This document shows, one piece after another, positions 1 to 11,497 of a stretch of 64,000 nucleotides of DNA (the first letter of the stretch is position 1; the number at the start of each line of letters is the position of its first letter). The notes under the pieces are model-generated. The model had not been told where the DNA came from. It saw only the letters and a list, made by a program, of their open reading frames with translations, and did not search any database. The stretch is from Crossaster papposus. Lineage: Eukaryota; Echinodermata; Asteroidea; Velatida; Solasteridae. The DNA lies in the NCBI GenBank assembly GCA_037893245.1, contig JBAIAA010000901.1, positions 1-64,000 of the forward strand, written 5' to 3'. Both the position numbers and the translations under genes were made by a program.

Positions 1-29
1 TGCATCGGGATCGTGCTTTCTTGGTTGCC
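1..29 (-). pseudogene. Fragment of the 3' end of TRIM exon 1
   Basis: These first bases match the end of the first coding exon of the TRIM-NHL genes (compare 49539-49567 and 23496-23525). The match stops abruptly at about base 29 and continues into TRIM-intron-like sequence, which in the intact genes lies on the other side of the exon. The fragment is therefore a rearranged piece or the edge of a further decayed copy outside the window. It has no coding capacity of its own. Confidence 0.6.
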
Positions 30-290
30 AAAACATTACAGTATTTTATTTTTTCAGTAACTATCGATGTATTTGTCTTGACTTCCATCTTTTGCAACGA
101 GCTTTCAGGAATAAGGTCAAATTTCCATTAAGGATAAGGTTTACTCCAATTTGAAATTTGGTTTTTATGGAATATTTGCAGTTACCAGTCGTGCCGGAAT
201 GATCGTATAACACGGTAAATTTTTTCGAGATTCGAAACGAATAACAAATAAACACGTCCGAGGCAAGGGCCCCCAAAAATGTTTACTATC
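30..290 (-). repeat. Diverged copy of TRIM intron sequence
   Basis: About 200 bases resemble the exon-1-proximal intron of gene A (about 23145-23350) and gene B (about 49255-49400), including the shared run around 'gatgtattt...cttgacttcc' and 'agcttcaggaataa'. It is probably the intron remnant of the broken TRIM copy at 3178-4511, displaced by later insertions between about 300 and 3000. No exon 2 was found for that copy. Confidence 0.5.
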
Positions 291-2787
291 CACGGATTGA
301 CGTGTGTAATTCAATCAGGCACAGCAGTTTAATTCCGCAGAGGACACGTACGCAAAAATTTGCAGGTTGATGTGTACAACGTATTGATGCCAAAAGTTAC
401 CCAGTAGCGCTTCGGAGGTACGGGATACGACACTGACTTAATGGCATACACGTCGGTGGACGTAGAATATACGTCAACGTTGCCCAGCATGCCTTGTTCA
501 CATGGTGGACGTGTAAAATACACTATATTGTGGTATCACGCTTCAGAGATTAGGCCTATTCAACAAGCTAGCCTCCATGGATTATCAAGCTGCGTCCAGT
601 AATTCTGGGACATTCAATTCCACTACTATTGTTCCTTAGGTTTCCTTGAAATTCATGATGAAAGGGTTGCTTTTCAGCTGGGCTTGCAAATATTTGTATA
701 TACATTACGCGCACAATTGTCCTCCGACCCGGTGTGTAGTTCCACGGATGGCGTATGTATACACGCACGCCTCACATCTTATTTAAAAATTTTCTTCACT
801 TACCTACCACTTACCCACACTGTGATTTTCACTTACCCACTTTCCAAGAATGACTTACCCAAAACCGGCTTATCAAATAAAGCATGATTAATCTTCTGCA
901 AAAGTAATATTTGAGATCTTGCCACAGATTGCCATGATCAGGGGTAAATAAGGGGTATGCAGATAAGTTTTCCATACTGGTAAAAACCCAAATTTTAAGT
1001 TCGTTTTATTTTTTATTAAAACACACACAGGAAAATTGGCAAGAATTTGCAAGAGTAATTTTCACAGTTGTAATTAAGAAAATGTTGATGTACAACCACA
1101 ATAACCTTTGTATCACTTTTGTCGCACTCCGCAGGATGGCAGAATGAACCAAGGAAATTGCATGATTGATCAACACTATATCGTCTGAAATTTTTGTTGC
1201 TTTGCAGGTTATTTGAACAGTTAGGTTTGTTTTGTTACTATTTGAAAAAATGTACACTCTAACCGCAATAAAAAACTGAAAACACAATTAATGTTTAAAA
1301 CCAATCCTTTGGTAAATCTGTCGCTTAGAACTTCAATAATTCAAAAATGCCGATAATAAAAAGCAAATGGCTCAAGCATTTTGTTGAAACTGCAAGTAAT
1401 TTTTGCCTCAATTTGCTTTTACAAGGTTTCACATTTTAAATGAGCTGGGGATTTCTTTAGAGTAAACCAACAAAGACACAACATAAAAATGAAATAAAAA
1501 AAAAAAAAAAAAAAAAAAAAAAATAAGAGAAAAATCAACCCCCCCCCCATATCCCCTCCAAAAGTGGTAAAACAAGTTTTAAGACTTTGCAAATTGATAA
1601 CTCCAAAACAATCCCCCACCCCCCCCCCAAGAAAAAAACCCAATTTTTCCTCTGATTTGCAATGTGGAAACTCCAGATAAACGTTGTCGTTATATTCTAC
1701 TGATACTGCAGTTGTAATTCACCATTCATCCATTCATGGGGGGACACGGGCGTCCACCGATCGAAAGGACCTGATGAACGTTCATTGATAAAAACAAATC
1801 ACTTTACCCTGCAAGAATATGGTCTTTTAAAACACAGATTCTCGTCCGATATCATTACCTACAAGGACCAATGCCTGCTAAAACAATGGGCTCCTTTTAT
1901 TGACAAAGACAAACATCGTGAAAGTCACATAACACCCACTAAAGTTAAATTTCAAGTACGTTGTATGGTTGACATCGTTGATTCGGCATGCGCTTACAAT
2001 ATTATTGGACATATAGTTCGTGACAAAATGCCCCACTGTAATGATCTGAAGCACGGTCGAGTTGTGTGCAACTAGCAGTACGCACAGATCTACCGTACGT
2101 GTTCACTCCACGTGGAACTTTTATAAACTAAACTGGCACCCCAGCTAGTTGCAGACATTATGACTAGCACTATTTCAGTCTGGATATCGGACCATACTTG
2201 TACTTTATGCGATTGCAGTGTACTTGCTGTGGCGGCGCTGTACTTCGACACAAGCAGTGCATTTAAAATGGGGACAGGGCGTACTACCAAATATAGTCTA
2301 AGTTGCCTTAGTAAAAGTTGAAAAACATTCACTCAATTCGATTCTTCGATTATAAATCATTTCTTTGTCATATTTCCATCATGGATAATCATACTTTAAA
2401 GTCAACTTACCCAGCAACTTACCCATTTTAAAAATCACCTTACCGCACGAAAAAAATCAACTTACCGCCGGTAATTAAGTGGGTAAGCGTTATTCGAGGC
2501 TTGTAATACATCGTGTCAGATTTTATGCGGGTAGCAGTTGTAGTACATGTACATGTCATATTATGAGCGCCCCTGCTGCAGAGAGAAAAATGCCCGAAGC
2601 GACAGTAATATGGCAAAATAGGTAAATACGGTTTTGCTAATAAAGTAAGTGTTGACATCTTGTAGTAGTTGCATTATCAAACAGGAATATTTTACTAAAT
2701 AAAAAACTAATTTGTTTCCATGAAAAATAATCCCGCCAGTGTCTCGACAATAAACTTGTTCTTGAAATTAAACCCGCCGCGAACTGG
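291..2787. other. Intergenic, degraded repeat sequence; no gene recognised
   Basis: No convincing gene is seen. Two clusters of the motif ACTTACCCA or ACTTACCTA, in the same orientation, lie at about 797-865 and 2404-2470. A run of about 28 A at 1495-1522 is followed by short C runs. An open frame of 96 codons (1785-2075, plus strand) lies between the clusters. Confidence 0.5.
1785..2075 (+). CDS. Unassigned 96-codon open frame
   Basis: The frame runs from an ATG to a TAG and encodes a mixed-composition peptide with charged and hydrophobic residues in protein-like proportions and several Cys and His (for example 'KVKFQVRCMVDIVDSAC'). The frame stays open upstream of the ATG for some codons. 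I do not recognise a family. It sits between two clusters of ACTTACCCA repeats, so it may be a relic of a mobile element rather than a host exon. It may also be chance. Confidence 0.2.
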   Translation: MIKTNHFTLQEYGLLKHRFSSDIITYKDQCLLKQWAPFIDKDKHRESHITPTKVKFQVRCMVDIVDSACAYNIIGHIVRDKMPHCNDLKHGRVVCN

Positions 2788-3015
2788 TTTAACCAGTTCG
2801 CGCCAGATGAACAAATTTAAAACGGATAACGCATAAACACGCCATGTTCAAGTTCGGAAATATCTTGGTCAGCTCAGGCGAGCAAGGCCGAAATGCCGTG
2901 GGTGTGCTTCCCGGGCACATCAGCCTGATGAACCGCTTCAGGATTGAGTTCGTAAAATTAATCACGCCCCTCGGCTCGGTAATGTTAAAATAATCCCCGG
3001 CGCGAACTGGTTAAA
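2788..3015. mobile_element. Short TIR element (MITE), TTTAACCAGTTCGCGC ends
   Basis: The left end TTTAACCAGTTCGCGC (2788 on) is the reverse complement of the right end GCGCGAACTGGTTAAA (to 3015). Just outside the left end the same sequence occurs inverted again (about 2776-2790), forming a palindrome, which suggests a tandem or composite insertion. There is no coding capacity. It lies in the intron-side flank of the broken TRIM copy at 3178-4511. Confidence 0.5.
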
Positions 3016-3177
3016 AACATTTCCCTTGCTATGAATACTAACTTTGTAGTTTCAAATGATTTTTATTAACTTTCTTTTTAAAACGTTATTTGTAAAAAAT
3101 TAAAAGAGAATATTAGTGAAGAGCGAAGGCAAATTGTTCAAGTGCATAATTCACAGATGGCAGGTATTTCAACTTAC

Positions 3178-4511
3178 ATCCTTGCATCGGGATAGTGCTT
3201 TCTGGTTGCCATCGATGCTGCAGATCACAACTCGTTGGTTGTAGATGTCTCAGTACACGGCAATTTCATCAGGGTGAACGAGCAGCAATGCCCAAAGCCC
3301 CATCGAACTCTCCTAGACCGCTTCCCTGTCCTACCTCAAACCTCACCACACAGCTCCCACTTGCCTTCCACCACCTACCCACCTCACCCAGACCTGATGC
3401 CAACCAACACCCTCACTCTGCTTAGAACTTCAGAATGCCAGCCTGTCATCAACTCTATGGAATAGCCTGACCAGCCATCAGTTTCAAGTTCTTGCTGATT
3501 GTAGGATAAGTGACATGAAGTCACTATCTGATGCAGTCCCTTGTCACCTCTCTAGCGGTATCTAGTGAAAACTGAAAACCTCTCCACAGCCAAGCTATGC
3601 GGGTTTTCTCACATTCCCTCCAGCTTCTGCTCACGATCCGTTTGGATGCGTTTGATATCGTCAAGGATTGCGATTTTCCTGAGCCGTTACCTCTGCTCGT
3701 ATCTTAGCTGCCTCGTCTTGCACTTTTGTCCTCACCTTCTGGTAATTGCGAGATTTAAATCTTCTTCAGTCCTAAGACATTTTCTTCGCGATTCCTGGAT
3801 TGCCTTCATTGAGTTTTCAAGTGGAGACATAAGTTCAGCCAACGATAATGCTTGTAAGTCGATGCTTGCCTCATCTCCCTCAATGTACAAGTGCTCTGCT
3901 TACAGTGGCCTACGACGGTGCAATATCCGCGCAGATACAACAACTTTCACATGTAGTACAAAAGAACCTTGCTGCTATCGCCCTCGTGTATCGGACATTT
4001 TGATGTTGTTTTGAATTGTTTCTTTGTCAATGGTAACAATTCCCCTCACAATGTCCTTTCAGTGGAGTCACCTTTGGTTTGAGGAGTTAGGCAACCGGAA
4101 GATGCATTTTGCCTACAGGATGAGCACACATTCTGGTCGTCGCAGTCCAGACATCGATGAGTTGCCTCGTTTCCCCCCTCACAAATATCCCAGGAAAGAC
4201 CATGCATCACCCAAGCCCACTACCTTCTCGCTGACGTTCAATCTCATCAACAGACCGATTAGATGGAAGTTGGTTTGAGACCCTGCACCCCGCCTACTGG
4301 ATGTTTCGTCCCCTGTCGACACAGCGGGCAATGAAATCTTTGTACAGGCCCTGGTGCTTCGAGCTGATAGTATTTTAGCAGACAATTGTTCGCAGAGTTA
4401 TGCAGGCATTCTAGTATCTTAGGCTGTTGATATTGCTCCTGGCAATGCCACGAACTCAAGATGTCTGCTGATTGTCTCTAGAGCTGAACTTACTGCAGGT
4501 CCAGTCGCCAT
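3178..4511 (-). pseudogene. Broken TRIM-NHL exon 1 (copy I)
   Basis: The whole first coding exon of the TRIM-NHL family is recognisable on the minus strand: ATG context at 4511, RING, B-box and coiled-coil regions, and the exon end at 3178 followed by a GTAAGT donor (3177-3172). Small insertions and deletions shift the frame repeatedly, so only short pieces of the protein remain in any one frame. The exon is about 30 bases longer than in the intact genes. The splice acceptor before the ATG (TTTTTTTCAG-type) is also kept. No matching exon 2 was found to its left. It is a non-functional paralogue of genes A and B. Confidence 0.85.
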
Positions 4512-6287
4512 TTTGTTTTGTCTGAAAAAAAGAGAATGTGTTCATGTATTTAATAATAGGGATCAACAGTTCAGAGCTCTAGATGTACGTGGATTGAAAG
4601 AGGGCAAAATCACACCCATACCAATCACTTTACTTTTATCTGCGATTGGGTTTTTACATTGCTATTTGCCAATCCCAATCTGTTTAATGAGAAGGCTGAT
4701 CATTTTAGAGGTAACCTAATTAAATCCATTGACACCGAGACAGTAGGTATGTGAAATAGCGGCTCAAAGAGGGCGCCCTATTTGGTCCCTTCAGCGCGCG
4801 CGGTCTCTGAATCAGTCTGGCAACGACTGCCTTCAGATCATCGCGTATTAGTTAGAGTATGTTAGGGTGTCATGTGGGAAACTAGGTCACATGATAGACT
4901 TGCATCGATAAACTAACGATGTATTGCTGTGTAAGCAATGGTATGCGTTGATTCGGTGCGACGTTTGGAACTTTGGAAAACCTTAATCTGAAAAATGTGG
5001 CTCGTGATTTTCATCGACTATTTCACTCGAAGGTAGGATAGCTTAAGAAATAAAAGTCTATATTCGTAAACTAAAGATATAATCTACATTTGTGGAATAT
5101 TTTAGGGGAAAATATTATACAATTCACAAAAATGTTGATGTGTGCTCCGCAAAAAAGTGAAAATTGGTAGCCGCAACATGCCGCGACCGTGCGACGTGAA
5201 AATTGCCAGAAGGCCATTTTTAGTGAATGTCGCCCTGTTCTTGTAATTAAAAGTAATTAATTAGTGGTCATAAATATTTATTTTATTATAAGAACTGCAG
5301 GTCCAAATGTGTTTTTGCTGCTTAATTCATCACAAGAAATTTCAACTGAATACTTCGAAGTAATAAAAAAGTTATGAAATGATTACACAACAAAAAAGTA
5401 AAAACCTCAGTTGGGTCCACAATCTTTTCTTTATATTATACGCGTCCTTTAGAAAGGCCATATTTAATTAGTAAAAAACAATCATAACTCATTACTACTC
5501 AATCTGACTGAGCTGATTTATGCATCATTTTATTGCATTTTACAAGCTCTTTCTAAAGACTTACTACTTTATTTCCTCATTGCTCAAATTAAAAAAATTT
5601 CATTTCATCATACCTACCGAACAGCCATGCAATTGTACCATAAATATAAAACTGATTTCATACATAATATTCAGGGAATTTAAGATGTGGTTCGAGGTCA
5701 TGTATCTCATGCATCTTTGACCATTGATTTTCTCCGCTGGTGTTCTAGTCCATAGCAGGTATCAATGGGAAAGACAGTCTAGAGTATAAAATCATCGTTT
5801 GGCGAAATATATGAGCACAATCGATTGTACTGTTACAGCAGCAGTACCGACAAGCAACATCATCACACAAGTCAAATGTGCATGATAGTGCAATAAACCA
5901 TGGAATAATAAGAAGGAATACATATACACACTGGCAAAAGTATTAAATAGTATTGTTCACTAGTAAAAGTTCAAGTGCTGTCCAGATAATTATGTACACA
6001 ATAAAATAATAAGGCACTTGTTCAAAATAATGTTATCTTTGAGCATTTTGGCATTGTTGTACTACATGTACCTTGCATTCACAGCGATTATGAAAAAATA
6101 CAGCGTCCTCAAGCTGCAACATTCTTTGCCATTTTTCAATTGATCGATATGTTTTACTCACATTTTTTGTCAGTTTTCAGTTTGGATGCTAGTTAAAATA
6201 AGCAACCTTTCACTCAGTTATTTTTCTCTATTGTGCGGTAATTAACGCGGAAGTACATGTTACAAGTACAACTAAAAGTCGACATAT
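4512..6287 (-). repeat. Duplicated 5' flank of TRIM copy I
   Basis: Apart from the insertion at 4739-5616, this sequence aligns by eye with the region upstream of gene B (50840-51870 and 53200-53510), the region upstream of copy II (12516-13980), and in part with that upstream of gene A (24800-25080). It includes the stretch 'aagatgtggttcgaggtcatgtat'-like at about 5684. No gene is seen; it would hold the TRIM 5'UTR exon and promoter if these exist. Confidence 0.6.
4739..5616. mobile_element. Non-autonomous TIR transposon, about 878 bp
   Basis: The ends are inverted repeats: GTAGGTATGTGAAAT near the left end and its complement ATTTCATCATACCTAC at the right end. CCGA flanks the insert on both sides (4735-4738 and 5617-5620). 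The paralogous block near gene B has the uninterrupted sequence 'gacaccgacagccatgc' at about 51531. No protein-coding potential is apparent. The superfamily is unassigned. Confidence 0.7.
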
Positions 6288-6736
6288 GGGCTGCGTTCCA
6301 CTTACGCGAACTGTTTTGCGCGAACCGTTCGCCTACGTTTTGAGTTTGTCGTTAGGTTGAAGGTGGAACGATATATTAAAAACTACGTTTTCAAAAATGG
6401 CGGCGTCCCAGTGACAGTGAACATCGTTTAGTTGGCTGCTTTTTGTCCAACTCATTATTTTCTTTTTAAAAGTTCCCTGTGAATGGTCAAAACAACCCCC
6501 GCGTTTATAACGAAAAGTATTGAAACGTAAATCAAACCGTGGAAAAGAAAACGTCGGGCTGCTAACTTCTCCGCCATCTTTAAAATACGTCACTGGCCAA
6601 CAGGCGAACAGCTCGAAATTCGTTCGCCGTTTTCGCTAACGTTTGCATACATAATTGGCGAACATTGCGTTCCACTCACGCGAACAACGCTACGTTGGCC
6701 AACGTGGGCAACGTTTCGCTTGAGCGGAACGCACCC
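6288..6736. mobile_element. MITE with GGG(C)TGCGTTCCACT ends
   Basis: The left end GGGCTGCGTTCCACTTACGC is matched in inverted orientation by GCGGAACGCACCC at the right end. Subterminal 'ttcgcgtgagtggaacgca' motifs recur. The equivalent position near gene B (about 53508) is uninterrupted. The exact target duplication is ambiguous. No transposase is encoded. Confidence 0.6.
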
Positions 6737-7085
6737 TGGAATGCAACATGATAGCGCCCCCGAAGCAAGAATACGACACGCCCAGCGTTCTAACTATGTA
6801 TCGTTTCCCAAACCCTAGCTCTAACTTAGGATCATATCGGGCTTCGTCGCGTCCAAGCACCAATTGACAAATTACATGCACATGCGAAGCCAGATCAAGA
6901 GTCGAAGGCTGGGGCTTGGACAAACGGCTCACAGATACCGGATCCAATGATCCCCCCCCTACTACCCCCACTGTAGGAGATGGGTATAGGACTGAGGGGA
7001 TGGGGGACTGGTGGATTGGGGAGGGGATGGGGAGAGGATAGAAGTGGGATGGGATTGGGAATGGGCTGTGGGATGGATGGGACTA
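6737..7085. repeat. Dispersed repeat ending in an (ATGGG)n-type array
   Basis: A conserved stretch (about 6740-6955, including 'gcttggacaaacggctcac' near the end) is followed by an irregular purine-rich array of GGGAT and GGGGAT units (6975-7085). The same order, conserved stretch then array, recurs at 13970-14400, 38620-38940 and 53510-54090. Three of the four lie in TRIM blocks. Confidence 0.7.
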
Positions 7086-7380
7086 TCATTAGAATATCTT
7101 ACTCATTTAAAAGTAAATTAATGTTTCTAGGAATCCAGCTAAAATTGATTGCGCTAGATATCCTGTAATTCTTCTGAAAAATATAATTTTATAAAGAAAA
7201 ATTCGGGGTCCGCCGGGACGAGCGATCGCGAAAAGCAAAAATAACATAAGAATACTGCTTGACGCAGGTTAAAAACAAACGCTGTTTTTCGTGCTATTCC
7301 TCGGCATCAATGACTGCAAAACTTCAGACAGGTCAGTTAAACGTATTTAACGTAATGTACAAGGCTAAAGTTGAATAATG
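7086..7380. repeat. Dispersed repeat of about 300 bp, copy 1 of 3
   Basis: It resembles 19880-20270 and 26620-26910. Landmarks are 'gattgcgctagatat', a tract around 'gatcgcgaaaa' and 'acttcagacaggtcagtta'. No terminal repeats or coding potential are visible. The family is unknown. Confidence 0.55.
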
Positions 7381-7439
7381 CCCATAGTTAATAATGCCAC
7401 AAATCGTAGCATTTCGCCTGGGATGCCCCATGTGAACCA

Positions 7440-7491
7440 CAATTGGGAGGGGGGGGTGGGGGGGGGGGGGGGTAAAGATGGGGGGGGGGGA
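7440..7491. repeat. Interrupted poly-G tract
   Basis: Three G runs (about 8, 15 and 11 bases) are separated by T or TAAAGAT. The run structure could form G-quadruplexes on the plus strand, and it may be a place of assembly or sequencing error. Confidence 0.8.
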
Positions 7492-7639
7492 AAATGCGTA
7501 CTAAAACAAAAAACAAAATTACCAAATTGAGGTCCCACGTTTTTTCCTGGTGGTAATAATGTTATTTGATGTAGAGATAAGCGGTGGACTGGCACAAGTC
7601 ACCCACAGTCAAGGTCAACGTCAACGTTTTCTAAATACC

Positions 7640-9600
7640 TTATAGTTTGTTGATTTGTTTGTTTGTTTGTTTGTTTGGTTTATTTTTCATCCGTACATTA
7701 AACTAACGACATAACATCAATTTATAAAAATATGTAAACAAATAATGTACAAATGGGGGCTAACATCCAGAGGATGTATGACCCTCCTGTAGTGGAGTAG
7801 TACCCAGACTGCTATTGGTTACATTGTATTAACTTTGAAAATAATAATACAAGATAATATAATTTCCCTTGGTCAGCAATGAATAAGGAAAATAAAGGTG
7901 TTTTTTAAAGATAAATGAGATATAATGTCCTGCTGCTTAGAACATTGAATGACATGATAAATTAGTGCAAAGAAAACTGGTATACTTGTCCAGATAAAAC
8001 TCTTTAAGATGGCTTAAGGAAAAAGTTTCCTAAATACACTGTTCAATTCATTTCTCAGGCTGCCTGAATGGGAGTTAACAATTTTAGGTAGAGTTTTACG
8101 ATAATTGGAAGAGACAACATCCACTCTACAAATATCAGTAATAAGAATAAGATTATCTTGTCATGTAGTGAAATGGGGTGAAATCCCCCCAATTTAAAGT
8201 GAAAAATCGAAGGAGACCCTAATTATCCGCGAGGCAAATTATTAATATAATCAAGGTAATATTGGCAATTTGGACATTCAATATATCTTCCAGCTTCAAA
8301 AGTTTATATTTTGAATACAAGTAGGAGTAGTATTGGCATATGTAGACTGAACATTGGACACGCATTACAAATACAGTTTTTTGAGAGTAATAAGTCTTTT
8401 GATACAAGGGAGTGGTACACCTTTATCATGCACACCAAGCTAAGAGGCAATTATTTAAATAGGGATGAACTAAACTCTTATAAATGGCCAAAATGTCCTT
8501 TTAACTCTCAAAGTATTTGCCCTCCTTCCAGAGCATAATTCTTATCAGTAATTATGGCCATGAAATGTACAGGAGGAGTCCTTTTTAATAGTTAACATTT
8601 TCCTAAGCAAAGTGAGACATCAGGTAAAAAACGTTCTCTCTGCTGCAAAGAAAAACAGAATAAAGTGAGTTTATTAGGATGAATTTTCAACTTATGGCTC
8701 TAAACCAATCTTGCAGTACTCTCAAATTCAATCATTCACAGTATTAGCCAAGTACCTGCAAATTCTGTCCTGAGGCAACAAGTGTTGTAGCATCAGCAAG
8801 AAAACCGGTCACAAGGGGCAACACATGGGCATATCATTAACGTAAATCAAAAACAATAATGGCCCAGATGTTGATCCCCTGGTGTATTCACAAGTGATAT
8901 TACAAAAATTAGATTTGACATCATCTAGAAATCACATACTGCTTACAATCATTAAAATACTTGATCTAGTGCAATTCCACGAATTCCGTTAATCATACAT
9001 TTTACGTATTAGAAATGTGACTGATTGACAGTATCAAAACTGTTGTAATATCTAAAAAAAACAGCAAGAGAAATATCGGACGGACTTTGTAAACAGGAAT
9101 CATACAGATTATTGTTAAAAATCTAAAACGGTGTCAATGAACAGTGGATCTACCTGCACGAAATCCGTTATTGATTATGAGAAAGTAAGTTTGTGGAATC
9201 GAGAAAAAAACAATATTCGACCGTGCATAAGTTTTTCTAGAACTTTGGAGAGGTATTAATTAGGTGAGTTAGGCCCGGTAATTGCCTGGATCCTGGGAAT
9301 TATCTTTTTCAAAAACAGGAACAACTCTAGCTAATTTGATACAAGTTAGGAAAAGTACCTTGTTCAATGGAAGTATTAACAATATTCGATATATATGGAG
9401 CAGAAATTATGTCAATAACTTTCATCTCAAATAAGGAATATACTAACTTATCTGATCCATAACAATTTTTGTTTTGGAAACTTAGATGACGATTTTATAA
9501 TTGCCCCTGGATCAGTAGGGTGTAAAAATAAATGAGTAGGGGAAGAAGTTGCTAAGGTTACCTCGCCATTATTTATTAAAATTTGCTAAAATGTAACTTA
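7640..9600 (-). pseudogene. CR1/L2-like LINE relic (copy in block I)
   Basis: This is a decayed 3' part of a non-LTR retrotransposon on the minus strand. Its tail is an (AAAC)n repeat (seen as GTTT units at 7650-7680). It aligns along its whole length with the LINE at 54470-56830, which still shows reverse transcriptase motifs. Frames here are broken by many indels. The junction at 8531-8540 ('gagcataatt') is the empty site for the MITE found in the other copy at 55401-55815. Since the same LINE sits at the same place in two TRIM blocks, it was inserted before the blocks duplicated. Confidence 0.7.
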
Positions 9601-10090
9601 AGTTTAAAACATTTCAAATAAATATAATTCGGCGGGTGGGGGGGCGGGGGAAAAAGAAGGACTATTTAAACACAACACAACAAAACGTTTTAGTAAAACA
9701 TGTGCGCTTGGATTCCTCAGTATCGGTTTGACTGTTTCTTCTTGGTAGCTCCTATAAAAAAATAAAACAATAAACAAATTAACAAAACCAAAGAAAAAGC
9801 AAAATACGGAATCTGAAAGACGTATGCAATTTGAAGGACCAATTTCGAAAGGATACAGCCAAAAGGTTGTAATTATAAAAACAAATATAAATAAGAACAA
9901 CAGCAAGTTATTTACTTTATGAACATTATGATTTTTTTCGAACTTTGATTAATATTAGTACCTACACCGATGAACATATTTTAAGTACTGTCCTTGTAAA
10001 GTAATATTTTAATGAACAACGATATTTAACGTAAATGTGCATAGATAATATTTATGTACGAGGGATTGTAAGGCCTGCGTCCCCCCCTGC
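9601..10090. repeat. Duplicated segment shared with 59270-59520
   Basis: The sequence from about 9850 to 10085 matches 59275-59520, including 'cctacaccgatgaacat'-like and 'gggattgtaaggcctgcg'. In the other block the same LINE-flanking segment is separated from its LINE by about 2.3 kb of extra sequence (57000-59270). This marks the far edge of the shared TRIM block. Confidence 0.6.
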
Positions 10091-11497
10091 CATCATTAAA
10101 GAAATGTACAATGTAAATGACATGTATACAGTTTGAAATGTAGTGTTCTATTAATAATGACTAACTTCCTCCCAAAAGGTGTCCATCCAACAGAGGGTAA
10201 TTACCTTTCTGGTGGGTTTGTTTTATGGGACAAATATACGTTTATTAAAATGCAATTCTGCACAAACAAATAAGTCTGTGGCTTTCAGTGTCATCATGGG
10301 TTGTTAGAGAACACAATGAATTATTAAGCCATCTTTAGTTTATGATCATTAGCAATCAATCTTTATTTCTTTCTTTAAAGCATGCTGGTTCTCTATGACA
10401 GCTAGTACATACATTTTTTTCTGAATAATATGGATACTATTAAACACTGTTACAATAGATTAAAATAAGGACTATTATGAGTATAATTCTTGTTTGTTCT
10501 CTTAATACAATGTCTATTTAAAAAAAGATTGTTTAATGTGTTGCTATTGCTCTAAAACACGTTTGTTTTGAACGTAGTTTTTCACTGCACATCAATATAT
10601 AAATTAGGTCCTATTTTTTCAGGTGCACTTACTTGCATGTCAAGTTGTTGATTTTATTATTAATGCCTTTGCTGAAAATACACCTCTGCATAAAGCAAAA
10701 AAAACATTAATTCATTCAGTTTCCACTGGAACTGCATATTAGATAAATGTTGTTTGTCAGCGAATACTTCCATACTTTAACCCCAACTCCCTAGGGTAGT
10801 GTGTGCAAAATTATATTGATTTTAACAGATTTGGAGGGTTAGGGGGTAAATATTATGCTTTCCCACAACAATTCAAAGCTTTTGTTTTGGCGAAATATAT
10901 AATACTTTTCACACACAGTGTGGTGGTTTTTAATGCAATATTTCTATGCATTTCTATTCAGAATCACTGGAATCCCCTCCTGGTTCAACCCGAAATATAA
11001 CGAAATATAACGAAAGGATATCATTAAAGAGGACCCTACATGTAAGAATACTAATTTATGGAAATAGGATCCCATTAAACACCCCTTTCTCCTATATTTT
11101 GAGCTGCTTTTGATTTGTTATTTTTAGTAATACCCTGCACCAGCCTGCAGGAATAACTAAGGCCGGACATATACCCCTTTAATGGACCATGACCTTCAAC
11201 ATACTTTAAGATATATAAATTTATAATTTGTGCTAGTATCATTGGTTTTCTATTTGAAGATCTTTCCATGACATCTACCAAGTTTGTTTATAATTTGGAC
11301 CTAAGACATAAAAAAACTACTTAAATTTATTTCACATTCCGTTGGCGCTGGTCCTGTTTGATAATAGGAACCATTCGATTTTGATACCGCGTACGGGATA
11401 ACTGATGCGGCTCGAAAAAGTAGCCCATTAGATTAACGTTTTGCGATGTTATTTCATTACGTACACTATCGGCAATTTACATCTCATTTAATCTCTT
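10091..11497. other. No gene recognised
   Basis: The stretch is AT-rich with only short open frames of simple composition. A short resemblance to part of the TTAA element at 14511-15697 is visible around 10950-10990 ('cactggaatcccctcctggttc' against 'cactggaaatctggaaatcc'), so part of it may be an old transposon relic. Confidence 0.4.

Noticed and set aside
6333-6593. 86-codon minus-strand frame as a host gene
   Set aside because: It lies wholly within a non-autonomous MITE and is absent from the paralogous block.
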